Shown in pieces: positions 26,523 to 34,681 of a stretch of DNA of 64,000 bases. The notes under the pieces were generated by a model. That model was not told the origin of the DNA. It did not search any database and saw only the letters and a list, made by a program, of their open reading frames with translations. This DNA comes from Streptomyces sp. NBC_01341. Its GTDB lineage: Bacteria; Actinomycetota; Actinomycetes; Streptomycetales; Streptomycetaceae. The stretch spans positions 434,001-498,000 of the forward strand of contig NZ_CP108364.1 of NCBI RefSeq assembly GCF_035946055.1, given 5' to 3'. A program made the translations under genes and the position numbers. How positions within the stretch are numbered: position 1 is the first letter of the stretch; the number at the start of each line of letters is the position of its first letter.

Positions 26523-27053
26523 TCAGGGCCTCGGCAGTCCGCCTACCCACCAGTCGTGCGGCTTGCCATCGTTGGCGATGCCGCGATTGCGCAGTGTCCC
26601 TTCGACGGTGAAGCCGAGCTTCTCGGCGACGGCACGCGAGCCGGTGTTCCCGGCCATGGCCCACCACTCGATGCGGTGGACGTCGAGCGTGGCCCAGCCC
26701 CAGTCGCACAGGGCCCGAGCGGCCTCCACCGAGTACCCACGTCCGCGCTGCTCCTTGACCGCCCAGTAACCGAGCTCCCAGACGCCGCGGCTGATGAGGG
26801 TCAGGCAGTACGAGCCGACCAGGGCGGCGGTGTCCTTGCGGAACGCGCCGAGCGTGTAGTCCTTGTCCTCGGCCCACTGGGCGGGCAGCTTCTCGCCGAC
26901 GAGCTTCTCCGCGTCCGCACGCCGGTACGGCACCGGCACCGGCGTATAGAACTGGATGTCCTCGTCCTGGCAGGCTTCGTACACCGCATCCACGTCGGCA
27001 GAGGTGAAGGCCCGCAGCACCAGACGGTCAGTATCAAGAGTCACTGGATCCAT
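26523..27053 (-). CDS. GNAT family N-acetyltransferase (RimJ/RimL type)
   Basis: A 176-residue acetyltransferase transferring acetyl from acetyl-CoA to an amine. It starts LDTDRLVLRAFTSADVDAVYEACQDEDIQFYTPVPVPY, typical of the RimJ/RimL group. ELGYWAVKEQRGRGYSVEAARALCDWGWATLDVHRIEWWAMAGNTGSRAVAEKLGFTVEGTLR carries the acetyl-CoA-binding R/Q-x-x-G-x-G/A loop. ATG 27053 is the chosen start. It is flanked by transposon debris on one side and a PadR operon on the other. Confidence 0.85.
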   Translation of the reverse strand: MDPVTLDTDRLVLRAFTSADVDAVYEACQDEDIQFYTPVPVPYRRADAEKLVGEKLPAQWAEDKDYTLGAFRKDTAALVGSYCLTLISRGVWELGYWAVKEQRGRGYSVEAARALCDWGWATLDVHRIEWWAMAGNTGSRAVAEKLGFTVEGTLRNRGIANDGKPHDWWVGGLPRP

Positions 27054-27357
27054 CGCGGCAGTATGACCTCCATCAACAAGCGGCGACCAGCGAATATCCA
27101 GACCGGGCACCGCCCATCACCACACCCCCGGACTGGTCAACGGTCGTCGCAACACCCCCGATCAACTGCCCCCGAGACGGAGTTGCACCCACCATCAATC
27201 GCGGACCGAGCCGTTGGCTCTTCGGCCAGACGGAATGCCCACGGCGTGCCGGGTCTTCAACGTCGCCGATGAGAACACGTCGCCCAATCGCCCTCTCATG
27301 TAAGCGGCGCAGGGGAAGCGGGAGCGTTTTCTCGCCCGACCAGGTATCTTGCATCGC
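27054..27357. other. Intergenic with PadR promoter
   Basis: 304 bp with no supported gene. A TATCTT box at about 27344-27349, seven to nine bases before ATG 27358, suggests transcription begins at or very near the PadR start codon. No other structure is evident. Confidence 0.4.
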
Positions 27358-27732
27358 ATGGAACCAGGTGATTCGACCAAGCAGGCCCGGGCAGCCGCCC
27401 AACTGCGCAAGGGCGTCCTGGAGTACTGCGTACTCGCGCTGATGCGGGACCGGCCCCGCTACGGCGTGGAACTCCTCCGCGCCCTGGAGGACTCCGGCGC
27501 CCTGGCGACCAGTCAGGGAACGGTCTACCCGCTGCTCTCCCGGCTCCGCCGCGACGACCTGGTCACGACCACCTGGCAGGAGTCCACCTCCGGACCACCT
27601 CGTCGCTACTACGCGCTCACCGACAGTGGCCGTGCCGCTCTCGACGAGTTCACCCGCGTCTGGCCCGGCTTCCGCAACGCCGTCGACACCTTCCTGACCA
27701 CTCCGCCCCCCTCCACCGGAGACCCCGTATGA
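27358..27732 (+). CDS. PadR family transcriptional regulator
   Basis: A 124-residue winged-helix repressor. The PadR core is clear: LRKGVLEYCVLALMRDRPRYGVELLRALEDSG, then TSQGTVYPLLSRLRRDDLVTTTWQESTSGPPRRYYALTDSGRAALDEFTRVW. No Shine-Dalgarno site precedes ATG 27358, and the -10-like box is only a few bases away, so the mRNA is probably leaderless. The stop overlaps the next gene as ATGA. PadR/HAAS pairs of this kind are common in actinobacteria and bacilli. Confidence 0.9.
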   Translation: MEPGDSTKQARAAAQLRKGVLEYCVLALMRDRPRYGVELLRALEDSGALATSQGTVYPLLSRLRRDDLVTTTWQESTSGPPRRYYALTDSGRAALDEFTRVWPGFRNAVDTFLTTPPPSTGDPV

Positions 27733-28325
27733 AGACCTCTGCCGACCCCGTACGCGACTACCTCACCGCCGTGGAGCGCGAAGCCTCCGCCCTGCCCGCC
27801 GACCGCCGCCAGGAGCTCCTCGCCGACCTCGCCGAACACATCGAGGTGACACGGGCCGAGCGCCCCGACGCCTCGATCATCGAGATACTCAGAGAACTGG
27901 GGGACCCCCGCACGATCGCAGCGACGGCGCTGGCCGAGACAGGGGCCGGGGTCGCCGGGGCATCGGCCACGAGCGGTGCCGGCACAGCCACCCGGCGCGG
28001 CAAGGTGCATCCCTTGGTGCCGCTTCTGATGCTCACCCTCTCGCTGCCCTTCGTCGTGATCTTCCCCGACCTCCCAGGGCCGCTGATCGGCGTCCTGTTC
28101 CGCATCGCCGGCGCGGTGCTTCTCTGCACCTCGGTGCACTGGACCGCCGTGCAGAAGACCACCGGCGTACTGCTCACCGCAGTCGTCCCGAGCGCTGTCA
28201 TCGCCACCTGGAACCTTTCCAGCGGCGGCCCGGCCGGTGACACCACAGCTCTCCTGGCCAACCTGGCGATGCTCGCACTGCTGGTCGGCACGGCAGCATG
28301 GCTCTGGCGGGTCCGCCGCGCCTGA
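27729..28325 (+). CDS. HAAS domain membrane protein (PadR partner)
   Basis: A 198-residue protein. Residues 1-70 match the HAAS (DUF1700-like) domain: VRDYLTAVEREASALPADRRQELLADLAEHIEVTR, then EILRELGDPRTIAATALAE. About four membrane helices follow from residue 98 (LVPLLMLTLSLPFVVIF; GVLFRIAGAVLLCTSV; TTGVLLTAVVPSAVIATW; LLANLAMLALLVGTAAWLW). HAAS proteins are usually encoded with a PadR regulator and are thought to act with it. The start overlaps the PadR stop (ATGA). Confidence 0.8.
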   Translation: MKTSADPVRDYLTAVEREASALPADRRQELLADLAEHIEVTRAERPDASIIEILRELGDPRTIAATALAETGAGVAGASATSGAGTATRRGKVHPLVPLLMLTLSLPFVVIFPDLPGPLIGVLFRIAGAVLLCTSVHWTAVQKTTGVLLTAVVPSAVIATWNLSSGGPAGDTTALLANLAMLALLVGTAAWLWRVRRA

Positions 28326-28505
28326 GACGTGTCCGCACCAGGTGGGAGGCGACTTCCCCGCAGCCGGTGCCGATCGCCCCGGGGCGGCCCGCAGATCGCG
28401 GCGGTCCCCGGACTCGGTGGCCAGCGAGCCCACAACGCGAGCCCCGGAAGCATCGGGGCCGCTCAGGGGACACCGGTCACGGATCACGCCGCTTTCGAAC
28501 ACCCG

Positions 28506-29399
28506 TCAGTAGACGTCGTCCTCCCGCACCAGCGTGAACAGACGCCCGGCTTCGACGTAGAGCCACACCAGAGTCAGGGTCAGGCCGAAGGCTGCTCGCC
28601 AGGACTCCTCGGCGGCGACGCCGAAGGTGACCCCGTCCTCGACCTGCCTGACATGCAGGGCAAGGAAACAGGCCCCCATGACGACGCCGAGGACACCGAG
28701 AGCGATGCCGAGAACACCGCTCCGGAAGCCCAGACCATCGGCACTCGTGCACATGGAGAACAGGAGATCAACCGCAGCGAGCAGGACGAGGCCCAGAGCG
28801 GCGCCACCGGCGAACCCGTGGAATCGCCGCGTCATACGGATCCAGTGCAGCCGGTATGCGATCAGCACACCGGCGAAGGCGGTCATCGTTCCGAGCACGG
28901 TCTGGACCACAACCCCGGCCGACATGTGCGTGGAGACGGTGTTGGAGACGACGCCGAGGAAGACACCCTGAACAGCCGCATAGGCGAGGACCAGGACGGA
29001 CGGGACCCGGACCGTGCGGGCCTGGAGGAGCGTCAGGGCGCAGGCCACCAGAGCAGCCATGCCGGCGATGCCGTACGACACTCCCAGGTTCGTGGGGGCG
29101 ACCGGCGGCACCGTCCACGACAGGACGGCCGTAAGCATCACGGTCATCAGGGCCAGGGCGGTACGCCCGATGACGGCGTCCATCGTCATCAGGGCGCCGA
29201 CCGGCTGCGCCAGGAGGCCGTCCGAGAGTTCCCGGCCGGGAGCCGGCCCACCGCCGGGACGGGCTCCCTCCCGCCGACGAGTCGACATCTCGCCGACCGG
29301 GCCCCTTGCTGTCACCTTCCGCCCGCGCTCTCGGCGGAACTCCTGACGCGAGAGCACGGGATTGCTGCTCGTCAACGAACGCTGTTCCTCCACGTACAT
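28506..29399 (-). CDS. Bax inhibitor-1/YccA-like membrane protein
   Basis: A 297-residue protein of the BaxI_1 type (PF12811). The N-terminus LTSSNPVLSRQEFRRER is the family's characteristic opening, followed by a Gly/Pro-rich linker and seven hydrophobic segments from residue 75 (ALALMTVMLTAVLSW; GIAGMAALVACALTLL; VLVLAYAAVQGVFLGVVS; VVVQTVLGTMTAFAGVLIAY; AALGLVLLAAVDLLFS; VLGIALGVLGVVMGACFLAL; and a last pair). Members are putative calcium-leak or stress proteins; the role in Streptomyces is unknown. Confidence 0.85.
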   Translation of the reverse strand: MYVEEQRSLTSSNPVLSRQEFRRERGRKVTARGPVGEMSTRRREGARPGGGPAPGRELSDGLLAQPVGALMTMDAVIGRTALALMTVMLTAVLSWTVPPVAPTNLGVSYGIAGMAALVACALTLLQARTVRVPSVLVLAYAAVQGVFLGVVSNTVSTHMSAGVVVQTVLGTMTAFAGVLIAYRLHWIRMTRRFHGFAGGAALGLVLLAAVDLLFSMCTSADGLGFRSGVLGIALGVLGVVMGACFLALHVRQVEDGVTFGVAAEESWRAAFGLTLTLVWLYVEAGRLFTLVREDDVY

Positions 29400-29658
29400 C
29401 GTTCATCGCCTTTCCTGCGTGCGAGGAGACCGGTCGAGGTCACACTTCGGTGTCCTGGGCGGATCCACCGAGGACCGCCGCAGATGATGTGGGACCTTTC
29501 GCGCCGAGGAGTCGGCCCGGTGCAGCGTCACACCTGTCGGCACTTCGCCCGGAACCCGGCGTCGGCCCGTCACAGGTCACCCACGTGCCACACGAACCGC
29601 GCCCGTCGGGTCCGCGCTGCACATCTTGCGCGGACAATGACTCTCGCACGGACCTTCA

Positions 29659-29722
29659 TCACCGGTCAAGTAGGTGACAAACGCATCACCGCCTTGACTG
29701 GTGACACTCTGCGGTGCATTGT
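29659..29722 (+). promoter_or_regulatory. Promoter with paired TCACC-N9-GGTGA operators
   Basis: Two perfect TCACC-N9-GGTGA palindromes lie at 29659-29677 and 29686-29704. The second contains TTGACT (29694-29699), which with CATTGT (29717-29722) makes a promoter with a 17-bp spacer driving the small gene at 29777. A degenerate third copy follows at about 29724-29742. The same motif recurs at 32076-32134 and 32326-32344, linking this promoter to the CGNR regulator. Confidence 0.7.
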
Positions 29723-29776
29723 TGCACCAGTCAAGCAGTACGGCGCGTTCTGCCACTGACCCAGCGGAGGTTGACT

Positions 29777-29971
29777 GTGAGCACCGAAGGAACGACGGAC
29801 AGCTCAGCGGCGGTACGTCAGGCCCGGTTCGGCCAACTGCCCGAGCGCATGCGCTACGAGGACATGGTCGAGGCGAAGCCGGCCGAGCCGGTTGGCAGGG
29901 CAGGCAGTTCGTACAACCCCGAGGGTTCGTGGAATTTCTTCTCCTGCCTCGCGGTGGATCTGGGCCTCTGA
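29777..29971 (+). CDS. 64-residue protein of unknown function
   Basis: GTG 29777 is preceded by GGAGG with ideal spacing and lies about 48 nt downstream of a predicted start site, so translation is likely. The product has a polar N-terminus, the segment ARFGQLPERMRYEDMVEAKP and a short aromatic/Cys end SYNPEGSWNFFSCLAVDLGL. I recognise no family. A leader-plus-core architecture as in ribosomal peptides is conceivable, but no modifying enzyme is adjacent. Its promoter shares operators with the CGNR regulator and the molybdoprotein operon, so it belongs to that regulon. Confidence 0.6.
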   Translation: MSTEGTTDSSAAVRQARFGQLPERMRYEDMVEAKPAEPVGRAGSSYNPEGSWNFFSCLAVDLGL

Positions 29972-30541
29972 AGCTCGCAGCCGCAGCTCCGCCCCGCTCG
30001 ACGACCGACGGGCGCCGGGAGCGGCGGATGGGCGGCGTTTCGTCCCGCGTCAGATTTTCTCGCACCGATCGTGAACCCTTCGGGCGTCCCCACCCGTTCC
30101 CATGATGAGAGACTCCTGCCGCCTGGCGTATTGGCTGGGCTTGGCGGCAGGTTGGGCGGCCGCTATCGCTTGGTCCCCCGCCTCGCGATGGCGGCCGCTG
30201 TTCAAGCCCCGTGCCGTCTCCCGGTGATACCGACCGGGAGACGGCACCGGCGTGTTCGGCCACGGGTCAGACACGCATCCGTCCGGTCGGCGTACGGCAG
30301 ACGTAGAACCGTTCGGGGTCGCCCGAGCCAAGGCCGTGAAGAAGGTCCGCCGGGCCCCGTCCGGCCCGGCGGAGCAACCGCCGCATCGGCTGGTTGGACA
30401 CGCTGGTCGAGCTGAGCAGCCCCGTTTCCGACCCACGCGCGCGGCGCACATCGACTGCTCCAGGGCCCACCGCACCGTCCGGGGCCCGGTCCGCAGCCCG
30501 GTCACTTCCCGGTGTCGGCACCAGCCCGCGTGACCAGGTGG
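29972..30541. other. Region without intact gene; possible flavoreductase relic
   Basis: 570 bp between the small gene and the cytochrome gene. On the minus strand, directly after the cytochrome stop, one frame ends with GDPERFYVCRTPTGRMRV. This recalls the RPERFYVCGPTGFVEA motif of ferredoxin/FAD-NAD reductases that often follow a molybdoprotein/cytochrome pair. No start or intact domain is present, so at most this is a decayed third operon gene. Confidence 0.3.
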
Positions 30542-31237
30542 TCAGCTGTGGTCGCTCCCCGCCCGGCTCCGGTCCCGGCCCTCCTCCGTGAGCCACTTCG
30601 CATGGTGCGTCATCGCCCACTTCCGGTCGACGTAGCCCGTGCGCATACCCGCCCTGGCCACCGGATCCCCGTACGCCTTCCGCATGTGGCCGATCAGGAC
30701 GACGGTGATCGCCCAGGCCAGGATGTCGTGAACGAAGATCGCACTGGTTCGGGAGATGAGGGGCAGCAGCCCCATGAACCACATCAGCAGACCGGTGAAC
30801 ATCATGACCAGCACCGCCCCCGCGATCCATCCCGCGTAGATCTTCTGGCCCGCGTTGAACTTGCCCGCGGGGCGGGAAGCCGGGTCGGTGAGCCGTGTGC
30901 GGACCGCGCGGAGCCAGCGCCCGTCGTACGCGGCCCAACGGTTGATTCTGCGCAGGTCCGCGCGGAACGCCGGGGAGAGCAGGCCGAGGAGGAAGGGCGC
31001 CGGCAGCAGGATGCCGGACCACTCGTGGACAGTGATCATGAGGTGCCGCCGGCCCACCAACTGGGCGACAGGACCGAGGTACAGGCACGCCGCGGACACC
31101 AGGCACAGCAGCATCAGCCACCCGGTGGCCCGGTGCACCAGCCTCTCGGCACCGCTGAACCTGGCAACCCTGTCGGGGCGTTCAGGCTGCCTGGCCACCG
31201 CGCCGGTCCTCTCCGTCGAGCCAGCCGTCCACCGCAT
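30542..31237 (-). CDS. Cytochrome b/b6-type membrane protein (molybdoprotein partner)
   Basis: A 231-residue membrane protein, probably the b-type haem subunit passing electrons to or from the molybdoprotein encoded just upstream. Histidines suited to haem ligation sit in ERLVHRATGWLMLL, MITVHEWSGILL, FVHDILAWAITVVLIGHMRKAYGDP. Four membrane segments are visible, and the C-terminus VDRKWAMTHHAKWLTEE is family-like. ATG 31237 has GGGAGGA upstream and overlaps the molybdoprotein gene by 56 nt; GTG 31198, also with a ribosome site, is an alternative. Confidence 0.75.
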   Translation of the reverse strand: MRWTAGSTERTGAVARQPERPDRVARFSGAERLVHRATGWLMLLCLVSAACLYLGPVAQLVGRRHLMITVHEWSGILLPAPFLLGLLSPAFRADLRRINRWAAYDGRWLRAVRTRLTDPASRPAGKFNAGQKIYAGWIAGAVLVMMFTGLLMWFMGLLPLISRTSAIFVHDILAWAITVVLIGHMRKAYGDPVARAGMRTGYVDRKWAMTHHAKWLTEEGRDRSRAGSDHS

Positions 31238-31907
31238 ATCCGCGTTCCTCCCAGTAGCCGGGTACGACCTTGTCGGTGACCGAGATACCGGAAAGCCACT
31301 TGGCCGACTTGTAGAAGTACATCGGAGCCACGTACAGGCGGACCGGTCCGCCGTGCTCATGACTGATCGGCTTGTCCTGCATGTTCAGCGCCACCATGAC
31401 GTCGGACCGCCTCGCCTGTTCCAGCGTCAGGCTCTCCGAATAGGCGCCGTCGAAGCAGGTGAACCTGATGGCCTTGCCTTCCGCCCGGACGCCGGCCGCA
31501 TCCAGGAGGTCCGCCAGCTTCACCCCGTCGAAGGGCGTGTTCTCCACGCGCCATCCGTCCGTGCACAGCACGTCGTGCACGACGCGCGTGCGTGGCAGCG
31601 CGCGCAGCTCCGCCAGCGAATAGGTCTTCGGCCTGTCCACCAGGCCGTCGATCCTCAGCTCGTAGCTCGTCTCGTCCTTGCGCGGCACCGAACCGACGAT
31701 GCTGTAGTACCGGAAACCCCCAGGACTGGGCAGCAGACCGGTGATCCCGGTCGCGTCGACCTGGGATGCCTTGGCGAGAGCGCCTTCCCAGCCCCGCTGC
31801 AGATACGGCGCGGTGGCCAGCGCCGCGGCACCGGCACCGAGCATGCCGAGCACCGCCCGTCGGCCCACAGGCGCACCATCAGCGGACTTGTCCGCCTTCC
31901 TTGCCAT
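31182..31907 (-). CDS. Molybdopterin-dependent oxidoreductase (sulfite oxidase-like), Tat-exported
   Basis: A 241-residue single-domain molybdoprotein. The N-terminus has a twin-arginine signal (GRRAVLGMLGAGAAALATAP, Arg16-Arg17), so it is exported folded. YELRIDGLVDRPKTYSLAELRALP leads to Cys115 in HDVLCTDGW, the expected molybdenum ligand. HGGPVRLYVAPMYFYKSAKWLSGI matches the YedY/sulfite-oxidase fold. AAAGGGG precedes ATG 31907. It forms an operon with the cytochrome b gene. Substrate unknown; YedY-type enzymes reduce methionine sulfoxide or other S/N-oxides. Confidence 0.85.
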   Translation of the reverse strand: MARKADKSADGAPVGRRAVLGMLGAGAAALATAPYLQRGWEGALAKASQVDATGITGLLPSPGGFRYYSIVGSVPRKDETSYELRIDGLVDRPKTYSLAELRALPRTRVVHDVLCTDGWRVENTPFDGVKLADLLDAAGVRAEGKAIRFTCFDGAYSESLTLEQARRSDVMVALNMQDKPISHEHGGPVRLYVAPMYFYKSAKWLSGISVTDKVVPGYWEERGYAVDGWLDGEDRRGGQAA

Positions 31908-32075
31908 GTCCAGCCCCTTTTCTGGTGGTGCAGTGACGTTCTCGACCGTCCGCTCCGCGAGGCCGCAGGACAGCCACCCGTACGGGCGTGGCGGCGGGCC
32001 GGGCGGAGTGGGACGAGGGCGGATCACGGGTGCGACTGCCGCGGAGCTCGCGAGCGGCCGCAGCGCGCCACCTCA

Positions 32076-32134
32076 TCACCTCTTTGAGTGGTGACGATAG
32101 TTGCATGGTCACTCATAACCAGTCAAGAAGGTGA
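32076..32134 (-). promoter_or_regulatory. Molybdoprotein promoter with paired TCACC-N9-GGTGA operators
   Basis: A perfect copy lies at 32076-32094 and a one-mismatch copy (TAACC-N9-GGTGA) at 32116-32134. On the minus strand TTGACT (32126-32121) inside the second copy and CAACTA (32103-32098), 17 bp apart, form a promoter pointing to the molybdoprotein gene. The arrangement mirrors that at 29659-29722, with the -35 box inside the palindrome. Confidence 0.7.
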
Positions 32135-32325
32135 TGCACCGCGCGAGGGTCACCGCGCGGGAACCGAGAACGGGTGCGACCTCCAAGGGGGCACGACCTC
32201 GACCGACCCGTTCACGCGAGATGCCGCGTGACGTCCGCCGACTCGGGCCGTCACTTTCGCCCGAGAGCCAGGGATACCGGAACTCCTGCACGCATACACG
32301 CTGACGCTTCTTGCGGGTCGATAAG

Positions 32326-32344
32326 TCACCTGCCAAAATGGTGA
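32326..32344 (+). promoter_or_regulatory. TCACC-N9-GGTGA operator abutting the regulator start
   Basis: A perfect copy of the palindrome ends one base before ATG 32346 of the CGNR regulator gene. Binding here would block initiation or early elongation, pointing to autoregulation. Confidence 0.7.
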
Positions 32345-32345
32345 T

Positions 32346-32909
32346 ATGAATCTCGACCATGTATTCGTCTGCGGAAGCCCGGCCCTGGACTTCGCCGCCA
32401 CGCTTCGCGCCCGCCGGTCGTTGCGCTTCGAGATGTTCGTGGCACCCGACAGGCTGGATGCCTGGTTCCTGGAGTCCGGCATCGTGGACGCGATCTCCCC
32501 GGCCGAGCAGGCGGACGTCGAGGAGGCAAAGGAGCTGCGTGAGGCGGTCTACGAACTGGTCACCGCCCGTCGCCTCGAGGAGGAATTCCCCGCCGAAGCA
32601 CTGACGGCGGTCAACGCGACGGCTCGCAAGCCGGCCGCCGCACCTCAGCTCACCCCTTCCGGCCGCTGGACGGAGGCGACACCCCAGCAAGCCCTCTCCA
32701 CGATCGCGCGGCAGGCGGTCGAACTGCTCAGCGGGCCGGATGTACCGCTGCTCAAGGAGTGCGGAAACCCTCAGTGCACCCGCATCTACGTCGACCGTTC
32801 CCGGGGGGTACGCCGGCAGTGGTGCGGCATGGACTCCTGCGGCAACAAGATCAAGGCAGCCGCCTATCGCGCCCGCAAGAAGAGCGGACAGGCCGCCGCT
32901 TCGCACTGA
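32346..32909 (+). CDS. CGNR zinc-finger / ABATE domain transcriptional regulator
   Basis: A 187-residue protein. The N-terminal ABATE domain (VFVCGSPALDFAATLRARR, then ELREAVYELVTARR) is thought to sense a ligand or stress. The C-terminal CGNR zinc finger binds DNA: Cys139 and Cys144 (KECGNPQCTRIYVD), Cys160 and Cys165 (RRQWCGMDSCGNKIKAAAYRARKK). ATG 32346 directly follows a TCACC-N9-GGTGA palindrome that also occurs in two other promoters here. It is divergent from the molybdoprotein operon, which it probably controls. Confidence 0.85.
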   Translation: MNLDHVFVCGSPALDFAATLRARRSLRFEMFVAPDRLDAWFLESGIVDAISPAEQADVEEAKELREAVYELVTARRLEEEFPAEALTAVNATARKPAAAPQLTPSGRWTEATPQQALSTIARQAVELLSGPDVPLLKECGNPQCTRIYVDRSRGVRRQWCGMDSCGNKIKAAAYRARKKSGQAAASH

Positions 32910-32945
32910 CGCCCGCCCCTGGCCGTCTCGGGCCCCCGGTCCGGC

Positions 32946-33476
32946 TCAGGCGGCCTCGACACCGGCCACGCTGCGCAGTTTGCGCAGCGCGTTGTGCTGG
33001 CGGGACTTCACTGTTCCCGTCGGCACTCCCAGGATGCCGGCGGTCTCCTGGATGGTGCGGTCGCACAGGTATATGTGCACCAGCACGGCCCGGTGCTCCG
33101 GGGAGAGCCGAAGCAGCAGTGGCTTCGCGACGAGCGAGTTGTGCACGGCGTCCGTGCCGTCGCGCACGAAGGCCGGGTCGTTGTAGGTCCCACCCACGAC
33201 CTCCTTGCGCGCGTGCGGCTTGCGCACGAGGTCGATGACCAGGTGACGTGTCACGGTGAAGAGCCATCCCCGGACCGATCCCTCGGTACCGAGCAGACGA
33301 TCGACGTTGCGCCAGGCTCGTATGGCGGTTTCCTGTACGACGTCCTCCGCGAGACCGCGGTCGCCGAGCATTCTCTCGGCGTAGGACACCAGCCCGTCCC
33401 GATGCTCTCTCATGATGGTCCCGAGCTGGTCCGACTGGTTAGCTGGCGTGGGGGGTGTAGCCATTGTCTGAGCCAT
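32946..33476 (-). CDS. ECF-type RNA polymerase sigma factor
   Basis: A 176-residue sigma-70 family protein. Region 2 is LVSYAERMLGDRGLAEDVVQETAIRAWRNVDRL, with TVTRHLVIDLVRKPHARKE following. Region 4 is LSPEHRAVLVHIYLCDRTIQETAGILGVPTGTVKSRQHNALRKLRSV. It resembles the SigL/SigK-type ECFs normally paired with a zinc anti-sigma factor, but no anti-sigma gene follows; the CGNR gene lies convergent 36 bp away. ATG 33476 (MAQTMATPP) and ATG 33464 are both possible; the frame upstream looks non-coding. Confidence 0.85.
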   Translation of the reverse strand: MAQTMATPPTPANQSDQLGTIMREHRDGLVSYAERMLGDRGLAEDVVQETAIRAWRNVDRLLGTEGSVRGWLFTVTRHLVIDLVRKPHARKEVVGGTYNDPAFVRDGTDAVHNSLVAKPLLLRLSPEHRAVLVHIYLCDRTIQETAGILGVPTGTVKSRQHNALRKLRSVAGVEAA

Positions 33477-34075
33477 TCTGGTTCTCTGTCGTGCCGCGAA
33501 CGGAGGCCGGTGCAGCCCCCGCATCCGCACCCTAGACAGAGGCTGGTGCCAGAAAACTGCCGCTTTTGTGTCGCCGCGATGTCGCAAGTTCCGCACCGTG
33601 CCGCGGCGCCCGTGAGGCCGTCCGTCACTCGGTGCGGCACACCTCGGCCCGGAAGCGGCGACCGTGCCTCCGCTCGCCGGAACCGGGTTCCCGGGAAGGC
33701 GGGGCAGAGGAACGGGCAGCCTGTTCCCGGCCGCCCGGACCGCCCGACGAGTACCATGGTCACGCGGAGAATATGTATCCGAAATGGGTGCCGGGATGAC
33801 CGCATCACGTGCACCGGTGACGCGATCCGATCGGACGCCCGAGGCATTGACCCCGGGAACGAACGCCGAGAGCGCCTACGTGCGCCGCGCACACCTGGAG
33901 CCGTTTCGGCCTTGTGCATATGTCTCGTCCCGCTGACGGACACACGACGGAATTCACATGAAAGCAGCATGCTCCACCCCGCTGAGCGGCTTGGAGGCGA
34001 TAGCGGGCTTCGGTACACGCCACTGACGTGGGTACCATGCGCAACATCATCCACATTTATAGGGAGTGAACGGTT
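33477..34075. other. Intergenic, no supported gene
   Basis: 599 bp between divergent genes. Short frames have no Streptomyces-like pattern. A GGAAC box on the minus strand near 33593 could be an ECF-type -35 for the sigma gene. The plus-strand end (from 34050) is AT-richer and carries AGGGAG ahead of the next gene. Confidence 0.4.
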
Positions 34076-34681
34076 GTGCCCAGCCAATCAGCCGCCACGC
34101 TCCGCTCGCGGTACGTAGAACAAGCCGCGTCGGACCTGGAGCAGAATCGCCGCCGACAGCAGGAACTGAGCGAGAAAATCAAGATGTTGCAGCAGGAGGA
34201 GAGTCTCCTGGTCGACATCCTGAACCTGGCCAAGCGTTTCGAGCGGTCGTCGGACGCGCCGTCGTTGCCCGGACAGGCGCAGGCGGACACCGCCCGCGCC
34301 GGAACCGGGCCCGTGTCCGAAGCCGCCGAGCCGCTCGGTGGTGCGACCGGGCGTCCCGCGACGGACGCGGAGAGCCGGCCGCGCAGTGCCGAACCGAAGG
34401 CTGCCGGGCGGGGAAATTCCCGTCAGCCTCTTCTCGGACGTGTCCTGATGGATCTCCTCGGGACGCACGACGAACCGCGTCTCGCAAAGGAGTTGCGTGA
34501 CGAACTCCTGGAGAAGCATCCGGATCGGACGCCGACTCCTCAGGTCGTGCGCAACACACTGGAGTCCCTTGTCGCGAAGGGCCGCATCCAGCGCCACAAG
34601 CAGAAGCGATCCGTGATGTATTCCCTCGTCGAGCGGGCCCCGCGAAAGATCGCGGCGAACCCGTCCGCGGACAAGAGCTGA
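34076..34681 (+). CDS. Coiled-coil / winged-helix-like protein of unknown function
   Basis: A 201-residue soluble protein. Residues 10-60 are strongly helical and coiled-coil-like (YVEQAASDLEQNRRRQQELSEKIKMLQQEESLLVDILNLAKRFERS). A disordered Ala/Gly/Pro linker follows to about residue 115. The C-terminal 80 residues look like a winged helix (RVLMDLLGTHDEPRLAKELRDEL, then PQVVRNTLESLVAKGRIQRHKQKRSVMYSLVER). A regulator that dimerises through the coil is a fair guess. GTG 34076 follows AGGGAG by 9 nt. Confidence 0.65.
   Translation: MPSQSAATLRSRYVEQAASDLEQNRRRQQELSEKIKMLQQEESLLVDILNLAKRFERSSDAPSLPGQAQADTARAGTGPVSEAAEPLGGATGRPATDAESRPRSAEPKAAGRGNSRQPLLGRVLMDLLGTHDEPRLAKELRDELLEKHPDRTPTPQVVRNTLESLVAKGRIQRHKQKRSVMYSLVERAPRKIAANPSADKS

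Noticed and set aside
33664..33936. Plus-strand 90-residue frame upstream of the coiled-coil gene
   Set aside because: Low-complexity sequence without a ribosome site or family similarity.
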